The notes under the pieces are model-generated. The model had not been told where the DNA came from. It made no database searches and worked only from the letters and a program-made list of their open reading frames with translations. From Ornithinimicrobium ciconiae (lineage in GTDB: Bacteria > Actinomycetota > Actinomycetes > Actinomycetales > Dermatophilaceae), in the NCBI RefSeq assembly GCF_007197575.1, contig NZ_CP041616.1, positions 558,001 to 622,000 on the forward strand: DNA of 64,000 bases. Reading direction: 5' to 3'. The position numbers and the translations under genes are program-made. This document shows, piece after piece, positions 1 to 6,432 of the stretch. How positions within the stretch are numbered: position 1 is the stretch's first letter; each line of letters begins with the position of its first letter.

Positions 1-2
1 TG

Positions 3-1061
3 CGGGACCTCGGGTGGGATCCCGAGGTGAGCGAGGTCGCGCCCGGACGGCCCAATGTGGTGGCGGTCATCGCTGGCGGCGGCGGTCCCGGCCCCACCCT
101 CATGCTCGAGGGACACACCGACGTGGTGACCGAGGGCGACCTCGCGGCGTGGAGCTTCGACCCCTACGCCGGTGACATCGTGGACGGTCAGCTCCGGGGG
201 CGCGGCAGCGCCGACATGAAGGCCGGTGTGGCCGCGATGATCTATGCCGCCAAGGCGCTGGTCGACGCCGGGCCCTTCCCCGGGCGGCTCGTGCTCGCTG
301 CCCTGGTCGACGAGGAGGGCCTGATGCTCGGCGCCAAGGCGTTCGCCCGCACACCGTTGGCCGCGCAGATCGACGGCGCGATCTGCTGCGAGCCGGAGGC
401 GGGCGAGATCTGCGCCGTCTCCAAGGGCGCGGTGCGGCTGCTCATCCGGTTCGAGGGGGCGATGGCACACGGCGCGATGCCACAGCACGCCCGCAACCCC
501 GTGCCGGTCGCGGCCGAGTTCATCCGCCGGGTCGCTGACGTCGAGGCCCAGCTGCTGACTCGGCACGGGGTCCACGAACACCTCGGGCAGGTCTTCATCA
601 CCCCCACGGTCGTGCAGGCCGGGGACACCGACCAGATCAACGTGATCCCGGCGGTGGCCCTCGTCTGCCTGGACATCCGCACCATTCCCGGCGTCGACCA
701 CGTCGCCCTCGACGGTGAGCTCACCGAGCTGGCCGGACGCTGCGGCGAGGGCGCCGGGGTCACCGCCACCGTCGAGGTCATCGACGACCGTCCCCCGGTG
801 GACACCCCCGTCGACCACCCCATGATCGTCGCGCTCGCGGCCGCCCACGAGGCGGTCACCGGCGAGCCGGCGGTCTATGGCGGGGTGCCCGGGGCGACCG
901 ACGGCACGATCCTGACCCGGGACGCCGGCATCCCGACCGTCGTCTACGGCCCCGGTGGCAAGTGGATCGCCCACCAGGCCGATGAGTATGTCGAGGTGTC
1001 GGAAATCATCCAGGCCACCTCGGTCTATGCCGAGGCGGCGCGACGGTTCCTCCACGGGTGA
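3..1061 (+). CDS. M20-family peptidase/deacylase (5' end missing)
   Basis: This is the C-terminal part of a zinc metallohydrolase of the M20 family (ArgE/DapE/CPG2 group), which removes acyl groups or N-terminal residues from amides. The reading frame is open to the left edge, so the true start lies outside the window. Visible metal-ligand motifs are LEGHTDVV (His), RGRGSADMKAG (Asp) and DEEG (catalytic Glu pair), followed by the dimerisation domain and a late YGGVPGATDGTIL stretch; the usual final metal-binding His lies in the GKWIAHQADEYV segment. The substrate cannot be told from sequence: acetylornithine, succinyl-diaminopimelate and dipeptides are all possible. The next gene starts 50 bases downstream on the same strand. 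Confidence 0.88.
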   Translation, partial: RDLGWDPEVSEVAPGRPNVVAVIAGGGGPGPTLMLEGHTDVVTEGDLAAWSFDPYAGDIVDGQLRGRGSADMKAGVAAMIYAAKALVDAGPFPGRLVLAALVDEEGLMLGAKAFARTPLAAQIDGAICCEPEAGEICAVSKGAVRLLIRFEGAMAHGAMPQHARNPVPVAAEFIRRVADVEAQLLTRHGVHEHLGQVFITPTVVQAGDTDQINVIPAVALVCLDIRTIPGVDHVALDGELTELAGRCGEGAGVTATVEVIDDRPPVDTPVDHPMIVALAAAHEAVTGEPAVYGGVPGATDGTILTRDAGIPTVVYGPGGKWIAHQADEYVEVSEIIQATSVYAEAARRFLHG

Positions 1062-1110
1062 TGCGGACCCGCGGGACGTGTCGGCATACCGGCCTGGCTA
1101 GGGTGGCGGG

Positions 1111-2094
1111 GTGAGCACACCGTCGGGGCAGGGGCCGCGCGGCGACGACCAGTCCAGCGCCCCGATCGCCCCCATCCCGCAGCAGTCCGGTCAGCACAAG
1201 AGCAACACCGCCAGCATCATGTGGGCGATCGCGACGATCGTGGTCGCGCTGGTCGGAGGCTTCCTGATCTACACGGCGATCACGCAGGACGACGAGCCCG
1301 CAGAGGCCGGCCCCGGCTCGTCAGCGGACTCCACCGCAGACTCGGAGACCGACGCCTCCCAGGAACTGACCGAGGCTGACCCGACCGAGGCTGACCCGGC
1401 TGGTGAGACTCCCGAGCCGGGCACCGGTGCCGGGACCGCACAGGCCGCCCCGGAGTCCGCGGCGGCGCCGACGGCCGCCCCCGAGGAGCCAGCGACCGAG
1501 CGGCCCACGCTGTCCGACGAGCAGCGCCAGTTCCTGCTCGACCTGCCCCGACGTGAGGCCGATGACCCGCTGGCCAAGGGTGACGTGGACGCGCCGGTCG
1601 TGATCATCGAGTATGCCGACTACCGCTGCCCGTTCTGCGCCTCCTGGGGTCGGGACGTCCAGCCCGCCCTGCAGGACCTCATCGACGACGGCACCGTCCG
1701 CTTCGAGTTCCGCGACCGGGTCCTGTTCGGGGAGGACTCCGAGGCCACCGCCCTCGCCGCGCGGGCGGCCGGGGAGCAGGGAATGTACTGGGAATACCAC
1801 GACGCGGTCTTCGCCGCGGCGCCCGACAGTGGCCACCCGGACATGCCGCGGGAGAAGCTGCTCGGCCTCGCCGAGGACATCGGCATCCCCGACCTGGCCA
1901 GCTTCGAGGCCGACCTGGACTCCGACGAGCTGCGCGAGGCGATGGAGGCCGACAACGCCGAGGCCGACTCGCTGGGGGTGCGGTCCACACCGACCTTCCT
2001 GGTCAACACCACCGCCTTGGTGGGGGCGCAGCCCGAGCAGGTCTTCCGCCAGGCGATCGAGCAGGAACTGACTGCCGTGCAGGACGGTCGCTGA
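1111..2094 (+). CDS. Membrane-anchored DsbA-family thiol oxidoreductase
   Basis: A 327-residue extracytoplasmic disulfide oxidoreductase. A short cytoplasmic N-terminus is followed by a transmembrane helix (about residues 35-55), then a low-complexity Glu/Ala/Pro/Thr linker to about residue 135, then a thioredoxin-like DsbA domain. The active site is CPFC at Cys173-Cys176 in the context EYADYRCPFCASWG, and the cis-Pro loop is STPTFLV near residue 293. The family catalyses formation or isomerisation of disulfides in secreted proteins. Start is the GTG at 1111; no ATG gives a better N-terminus. It is followed by a P1 peptidase 32 bases later, probably co-transcribed. No DsbB or VKOR partner is present in the window. 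Confidence 0.88.
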   Translation: MSTPSGQGPRGDDQSSAPIAPIPQQSGQHKSNTASIMWAIATIVVALVGGFLIYTAITQDDEPAEAGPGSSADSTADSETDASQELTEADPTEADPAGETPEPGTGAGTAQAAPESAAAPTAAPEEPATERPTLSDEQRQFLLDLPRREADDPLAKGDVDAPVVIIEYADYRCPFCASWGRDVQPALQDLIDDGTVRFEFRDRVLFGEDSEATALAARAAGEQGMYWEYHDAVFAAAPDSGHPDMPREKLLGLAEDIGIPDLASFEADLDSDELREAMEADNAEADSLGVRSTPTFLVNTTALVGAQPEQVFRQAIEQELTAVQDGR

Positions 2095-2126
2095 CCAGGC
2101 CCGGGACGCCACGGCATACTCACCCC

Positions 2127-3257
2127 ATGACGACGCAGGATGACACCAGCACCGGGCCGGACCCGATGTGGGCCCTGGACCCGCAGGTGCGACCGGGTCC
2201 GACCAACTCGCTCGTCGACGTGGCCGGCCTGCGGGTCGGACAGCACGACCGGCGTGGCGATGGCTGGCTGACCGGCACGACCGTGGTGCTCGCGCCGCCG
2301 GAGGGGGCGGTGGCCGGGGTCGATGTCCGCGGCGGCGGACCGGGGACGCGGGAGACCGACCTGCTCGACCCGCTCAACCAGGTCGACCGGGTCCACGCCA
2401 TCGTCCTGACCGGGGGCAGTGCCTTCGGGCTCGCTGCCGCCGACGGCGTCATGCAACAGCTGTATGCCGAGGGTGTCGGCTTCCCCGCCGGGCCGGAACC
2501 CGGCCAGGTGGTCCCCATCGTCCCGGCCGCAGTGGTCTTCGACCTGGGCCGTGGCGGCGACTTCGGCGCCACCCCTGACGCGTCGTTCGGGACCGCCGCC
2601 TGCGCCGCAGCCACCACTGCCGCCCCGGCCCTCGGCTCGGTCGGGGCCGGCACCGGTGCCGAGTGCGGCGGGCTCAAGGGCGGGGTGGGCTCGGCCAGCG
2701 CGGTCCTGCCGGACGGCACGACCGTGGCGGCGCTGGTGGTGGCCAACCCCGGCGGGCACGTGCTGGACCTGCGCACCGGAGGGCTGCTCGGTGCCTCGGC
2801 CCTGCTGGAGGGTGACCTGGATGTCCTGGGCGAGCGCGCGGCATACGGTCTGCGCCGTCCCGACCCCGGGGAGCTCCAGGAGGCGCGGGAGCGGGCCGGT
2901 GCCCGGTCGGGCGGGCTGATGCCCAAGGTGCTGGCCACCACCATCGGAGTGATCGCGACCGACGCGACGCTCACCAAGGCGCAGGCAGCCAAGGTCGCCG
3001 GCATCGGACACGACGGCATGGCCCGGGCGATCGACCCGGTGCACACGATGTTTGACGGCGACACCCTGTTCACGATCGCCACGGGCGCCCGGCCGGCGCC
3101 GGACCCGGTGGCCTTCCACGGGTTGCTGACCGTGGCCGCGCGCACCGTGACCCGGGCGATCGTGCGGGCCGTGCTCGCCGCGGAGGGGTGCCAGACCCCG
3201 GCGGGGACCGTGCGGTCCTACTGCGAGGCCTTCCCCAGCGCGGTCACCACCTCCTGA
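2127..3257 (+). CDS. P1-family (DmpA-like) aminopeptidase/D-esterase
   Basis: A 376-residue Ntn-type hydrolase of family S58 (P1/DmpA), which self-cleaves into two chains and hydrolyses N-terminal residues of small peptides or beta-peptides. Family landmarks are NSLVDVAGLRVGQ near the N-terminus, the LTGGSAFGLAAADGV block, and GGLKGGVGSASAVLPDG, which contains the expected nucleophilic Ser at the self-cleavage site, followed by AALVVANPGG. Length is typical. It is in tandem with the DsbA-like gene. Its physiological substrate is unknown. It is next to the RiPP cluster but separated by about 200 bases and a putative promoter, so a role in leader trimming is only a guess. Confidence 0.87.
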   Translation: MTTQDDTSTGPDPMWALDPQVRPGPTNSLVDVAGLRVGQHDRRGDGWLTGTTVVLAPPEGAVAGVDVRGGGPGTRETDLLDPLNQVDRVHAIVLTGGSAFGLAAADGVMQQLYAEGVGFPAGPEPGQVVPIVPAAVVFDLGRGGDFGATPDASFGTAACAAATTAAPALGSVGAGTGAECGGLKGGVGSASAVLPDGTTVAALVVANPGGHVLDLRTGGLLGASALLEGDLDVLGERAAYGLRRPDPGELQEARERAGARSGGLMPKVLATTIGVIATDATLTKAQAAKVAGIGHDGMARAIDPVHTMFDGDTLFTIATGARPAPDPVAFHGLLTVAARTVTRAIVRAVLAAEGCQTPAGTVRSYCEAFPSAVTTS

Positions 3258-3310
3258 CGGCGGCAGCACCCAGCGCCCGCGCCGTCATCACCTCCTGACG
3301 GCGGCAGCGC
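3243..3310 (+). repeat. Imperfect tandem duplication at 3' end of P1 peptidase gene
   Basis: The block gtcaccacctcctgacggcg, which contains the stop codon of the peptidase gene, recurs 41 bases later as gtcatcacctcctgacggcg. The second copy is entirely after the stop. It looks like a local slip duplication of the gene end; there is no T-run, so it is not a clear terminator. Confidence 0.7.
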
Positions 3311-3378
3311 CGAGCACCCACCCAGGCTCAGGCTCCTGTCCCAACGGTGCCACGGCACGTTGTGGACCTCAGATTTCA

Positions 3379-3408
3379 TTGCCTGCCCCGCGTCGGCCTT
3401 CCTACTGT
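3379..3408 (+). promoter_or_regulatory. Putative promoter of the RiPP operon
   Basis: TTGCCT (3379-3384), an 18-base spacer and TACTGT (3403-3408) form a plausible -35/-10 pair about 60 bases before the first operon start at 3470. Just upstream, GGAC at 3364 and ATTTC at 3373 resemble elements in front of the small secreted peptide gene at 19820. No experiment supports it. Confidence 0.4.
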
Positions 3409-3469
3409 CGAATCCACGAGCACAGCCAACAGCTGCGCTTCACCGGATCGGCTTCTGGGGAAGGACGCC

Positions 3470-5614
3470 ATGTCGACGCACACGACACAGACCACGCGAG
3501 ACGAGGACACTGCAGGAGCGTTGGACGCCGTCCGGCCGCTGCTGCGCCGAGACGTGCTGTATGCCGACACCGGGCAGGGTGTCTTCATCCGGCACGCTGA
3601 CGATGCGTTCGTCATGCGGGGCAGCAGCATCTATCGGTGGCTGTCTGTTCTGGCGCCGCACCTGGACGGTTCGCTCACCGTCGGGGACCTGCGCAGCTCC
3701 CTGCCGGAGGCGCAGCAGCAGATGCTGACCTCCCTCGTCACGGTCCTCCTGGAGCGCAACTTCGCCCGCGACAGCGTCCCCGAGGAGCTCGGCGAGGCCG
3801 TGCTGGACCACCCGTTCGCCGGTCAGATCGAGTTCATCCGGCACTACGTCGACGCCCCGGTCCAGCGCTTCGAGCGGTTCCGCGCGGCCCGGGTCCAGAT
3901 CCTGGGATCCGGCACCCTCGCAGAGTCCACCGCCCGGATCCTGCGGGACAACGGGCTGGAGAGCGCCACGGTCACCGACCAGGTGCCGACGCGGCCGGGC
4001 GACCTCGCTGCCGACGTGGTGATCGCCCTCGGCGACGAGATCGGCCTGGACGGGGTGCGCGCCCTGGCACGGGTGGCGGCCGACGCCGGCGTGCCACTCA
4101 TCCCCGCCGTGACGGTCGGCGGCAGGACTTTCGTGGGTCCCTTGCTGGATGCGGCGAGCACCACGGGAGTCGACTCCTTGATCGCCCGGCTGGGCGCCGG
4201 GCTGGACAGCGACGAAGGCGCCGACTTCTGGCGCCGTCTGGCAGGCCAGCCGTCCGCTGCTCGTCCGGCCGTGGTCGACCAGCACGCCTCGATGCTCGGC
4301 ACCCTGATCGGCTTTGAGGCGTTCCGTTTGCTGACCGGGTGCCTGGATCCCGAGACCCGCGAGGCGGTGGTCGTCCAGAACCTGGAGACCCTTGACATCG
4401 TCAAGGAGCCGTTGTTGGGACACCCGGCTGACCCACGGGCCACCGACCGTGTCGCCGAGACGCCGGCCGACGAACTGCGGGCCGCGGTGGATGTCCTCCT
4501 CGACCCCGAGGCGGAGGTGGAGTCCCGGGCACTGCACGAGCAGGCCGACGGTTACCTCGACCTGGTGCGCCACCACACTGGCGTCTTCCGGCAGTTCACC
4601 GATCTGGAGATCGACCAGTCCCCGCTGAAGGTGGGCCGGGTGGAGGTCGGTGGACTCGTCGGTCGCGACGGGTCGGCCGCCGCCCGCCGCACCATCACCG
4701 GCTTTCACACCCGCACCCCGCTCCAGGCGCGCTTCCGCGCCCTGTGCGAGGCCTCCTTGCAGTATGTCGACACCTGGGGCCCAGAGGCAGCTCGCCAGGT
4801 CCTGGAGCAGGTGGACGTCCCGGTCACCACGCTGGACGTGTGGAGTGGGCTGGCCCCGCAGGCCGACGGCACCGGGGTCTGGGCGACCAGTCTGGTGACC
4901 GGTGACCGGCGTCGTGTCCCGACTGCTGCGGCCTACCCCTTCTCCTCCGCCAATGCTGGCCAGCAGGTGCTGACCAGCACGGTTGGCGCCGGCGCAGCGG
5001 CCACGGCGGCGGACGCCGCGATCGCGGGCTTCTACTCGGCCGTGACCTTCCGTGCCGTGATGACGGCGGTGCGCCGCGGTGCGCCGCTGGACACGGTCGA
5101 GGTGCAGGGCGGCGAGCTGGGAACCGTCCTGCGTTTCCTCACCGACACCTGCCGCACCCTCGACCTGTCGCCGGTGCTCGTCGATGTGTCCCTGCCGGGC
5201 TGCGGCGGCACGGTGATCGCCTACGTCGAGCGTGACGGTGAGCCCGTGGTCGCCCTGGCGACCGGGGCATCCGTCGAGCTGGCCGTGGTTGACGCCCTGG
5301 TGTCCTTGGTCGGGCGCATCCAGACGGATGGTCCGGCGACCACCGAGGTGGGACCGCTCGCCGACCTTGACCCGCGCGGTCTGCCGCTGTCCGGCCTGAG
5401 CCGCCCGGCCGCAACCGAGCGCCTGTCGGTCACCGCGATGACTGCCGCGCTCGGCCCCGACACCGATGTCCTCGTGGTGGACACCGGCCTTCCCGATCTT
5501 GCTCAGGGCGGCATCCGGACCGCTCGGGTCCTCTTGACCACAGCCTCCGGACCCTCTGGTGAGGACGCTCCTCTGGCGTCTGACGACGGACCGACCCACC
5601 CCGAGAGGAGGTGA
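3470..5614 (+). CDS. RiPP leader-binding F protein with degenerate YcaO-like C-terminus
   Basis: A 714-residue protein of the azoline-RiPP 'Ocin-ThiF-like'/cyclodehydratase-partner type. Residues about 20-110 look like a RiPP recognition element (winged-helix; LLRRDVLYADTG, RGSSIYRWLSVL, LLERNFARD), which binds the precursor leader. Residues about 140-300 have an E1-like Rossmann fold (VQILGSGTLAESTARIL) lacking the full GxGGxG nucleotide loop, so it probably does not adenylate. From about 385 to 660 the order of segments follows YcaO proteins (ARFRALCEASLQYVDTWG; YPFSSANAGQQVLTSTVGAG) without clear ATP-binding Glu residues, so it is read as a dead YcaO domain. The ATG at 3470, after GGGGAAGGA, is preferred over the GTG at 3347. 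It overlaps the precursor gene's ribosome site. Role inferred: delivering precursors to the YcaO enzyme at 6433. Confidence 0.75.
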   Translation: MSTHTTQTTRDEDTAGALDAVRPLLRRDVLYADTGQGVFIRHADDAFVMRGSSIYRWLSVLAPHLDGSLTVGDLRSSLPEAQQQMLTSLVTVLLERNFARDSVPEELGEAVLDHPFAGQIEFIRHYVDAPVQRFERFRAARVQILGSGTLAESTARILRDNGLESATVTDQVPTRPGDLAADVVIALGDEIGLDGVRALARVAADAGVPLIPAVTVGGRTFVGPLLDAASTTGVDSLIARLGAGLDSDEGADFWRRLAGQPSAARPAVVDQHASMLGTLIGFEAFRLLTGCLDPETREAVVVQNLETLDIVKEPLLGHPADPRATDRVAETPADELRAAVDVLLDPEAEVESRALHEQADGYLDLVRHHTGVFRQFTDLEIDQSPLKVGRVEVGGLVGRDGSAAARRTITGFHTRTPLQARFRALCEASLQYVDTWGPEAARQVLEQVDVPVTTLDVWSGLAPQADGTGVWATSLVTGDRRRVPTAAAYPFSSANAGQQVLTSTVGAGAAATAADAAIAGFYSAVTFRAVMTAVRRGAPLDTVEVQGGELGTVLRFLTDTCRTLDLSPVLVDVSLPGCGGTVIAYVERDGEPVVALATGASVELAVVDALVSLVGRIQTDGPATTEVGPLADLDPRGLPLSGLSRPAATERLSVTAMTAALGPDTDVLVVDTGLPDLAQGGIRTARVLLTTASGPSGEDAPLASDDGPTHPERR

Positions 5615-5622
5615 AGAAGACC

Positions 5623-5820
5623 ATGGACCCCTTTCTGACTACTGAGATCGCGTCGTTGGAGGCCGAGACCTTTGAGGTGCTCGAGCTCACGGAGGTTGCT
5701 GAGGACATGGCGGCCTGGAGCTCGTGCTCCACGTCAAGTTGCTGCTCGACGTCGAGCTCCAGCTGTGGCAGCACGTCCAGCTGCTCCTGCAGTTGTGCCT
5801 CGACCAGCAGTTGTGCCTGA
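5623..5820 (+). CDS. RiPP precursor peptide 1 (Cys/Ser/Thr-rich)
   Basis: A 65-residue precursor. The leader carries the motif LEAETFEVLEL and ends near EVAEDMAAW. The 33-residue core that follows contains 8 Cys, 18 Ser, 4 Thr, 1 Gly and 2 Ala, so 30 of 33 residues are possible sites of azole formation or dehydration. The ATG at 5623 is chosen because the AGGAGG at 5606-5611 overlaps the in-frame GTG at 5611. It follows the F protein directly. The leader/core boundary is inferred from comparison with the two sister precursors. The family is the thiazolyl-peptide type of bacteriocin precursor. Confidence 0.85.
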   Translation: MDPFLTTEIASLEAETFEVLELTEVAEDMAAWSSCSTSSCCSTSSSSCGSTSSCSCSCASTSSCA

Positions 5821-5850
5821 CCTGTCCGCACCACAGAGAACGGAGAAAGC

Positions 5851-6036
5851 ATGACGACGCGATTCCCACACGAGGAGCTTGTGCAGTTGGAGGTCGAGAC
5901 CTTTGAGGTCCTCGAGCTCGCCGAGGTTGCCGAGGACATGGCGGCGTGGTGTTCGTGCTCCACGTCCAGCTGCTGCTCCACGTCGAGCTCGAGCTGTAGC
6001 AGCACCTGCTCCTGCAGTTGCGCGAGCTGTGCCTGA
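5851..6036 (+). CDS. RiPP precursor peptide 2 (Cys/Ser/Thr-rich)
   Basis: A 61-residue precursor, a clear paralogue of precursor 1. The leader has LEVETFEVLELAEVAEDMAAW, differing from precursor 1 at few positions. The core is 28 residues with 9 Cys, 14 Ser, 3 Thr and 2 Ala. Its first half is nearly identical to core 1 and the tail is shorter, with more Cys. A GGAG ribosome site lies 6 bases before the ATG. The gene is 30 bases after precursor 1. Being so similar, precursors 1 and 2 probably give related products from the same enzymes. Confidence 0.86.
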   Translation: MTTRFPHEELVQLEVETFEVLELAEVAEDMAAWCSCSTSSCCSTSSSSCSSTCSCSCASCA

Positions 6037-6059
6037 GATCACCGATCTGGGTCTGCGAC

Positions 6060-6086
6060 CCGGGTCAGTTCTGAGATTGACCCCGG
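6060..6086 (+). promoter_or_regulatory. Weak hairpin between precursor genes 2 and 3
   Basis: CCGGGTCA (6060-6067) can pair with TGACCCCGG (6078-6086) with one bulged base. It sits in the 89-base gap between precursors 2 and 3, where it could stabilise or partly attenuate the transcript. There is no T-run. Confidence 0.35.
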
Positions 6087-6125
6087 TGTCACCACGCCGG
6101 GACACCCATGTGAAGGAGATCAGAT

Positions 6126-6335
6126 ATGTCCATCAACAGCCTGGGGCGTGAGCTCAAGGAGCTCGAGGTCGAGACCTTCGAGGTCATCGACATCGCTGAC
6201 GCCTCGCAGGACATGGACGGTGCCACGAGCACCTCCTCCTGTGCCTGCTCCACGACGTCCTGCTGCAGCTGTTCCACGTCGAGCTGCTGCGGCTGCACCA
6301 GTTGTTCGTGCGGCTCCACCAGCAGTTGCGCCTGA
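6126..6335 (+). CDS. RiPP precursor peptide 3 (Cys/Ser/Thr-rich, divergent)
   Basis: A 69-residue precursor, more diverged than the other two. The leader keeps LEVETFEVIDIADASQDMD, so the recognition motif ETFEV with flanking acidic and aliphatic residues is common to all three. The core of about 36 residues holds 11 Cys with several Cys-Cys and Cys-X-Cys pairs, and the rest is mainly Ser and Thr with two Gly and two Ala. AAGGAG lies 7 bases before the ATG. It sits 89 bases after precursor 2 and is followed by a strong hairpin. Its different core suggests a second product type or a partner of a two-component activity; that is inference. Confidence 0.85.
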   Translation: MSINSLGRELKELEVETFEVIDIADASQDMDGATSTSSCACSTTSCCSCSTSSCCGCTSCSCGSTSSCA

Positions 6336-6353
6336 GGCAACACCGGCTGATCG

Positions 6354-6387
6354 CTCCCCGGCGGTGTCCGGGAACACCGCCGGGGAG
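6354..6387 (+). terminator. Perfect 14-bp hairpin between precursors and modification enzymes
   Basis: CTCCCCGGCGGTGT (6354-6367) pairs perfectly with ACACCGCCGGGGAG (6374-6387) around a 6-base loop. No T-run follows. The position suggests partial termination or a 3' stabiliser, so that precursor mRNA exceeds enzyme mRNA. Confidence 0.7.
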
Positions 6388-6432
6388 TCCGGCACCACCT
6401 CACGACCCACCAGAGCATTGAAAGGGAGTCAC

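Noticed and set aside
3347..3469. GTG 3347 as start of the F protein
   Set aside because: The extra 41 residues cover the probable promoter and have no RRE-like sequence; ATG 3470 has a good ribosome site.
3440..5599. 719-codon minus-strand frame
   Set aside because: Antisense shadow of the F protein; His/Gly/Arg-rich composition typical of such shadows.
5611..5622. GTG 5611 as start of precursor 1
   Set aside because: It overlaps the AGGAGG ribosome site; ATG 5623 is placed better and fits the sister peptides.
5430..6005. Long minus-strand frame across the precursor genes with repeated Gln-Leu-Asp-Val-Glu blocks
   Set aside because: It is the mirror of the Ser/Cys-rich cores. The plus strand has ribosome sites, conserved leaders and fitting neighbours.
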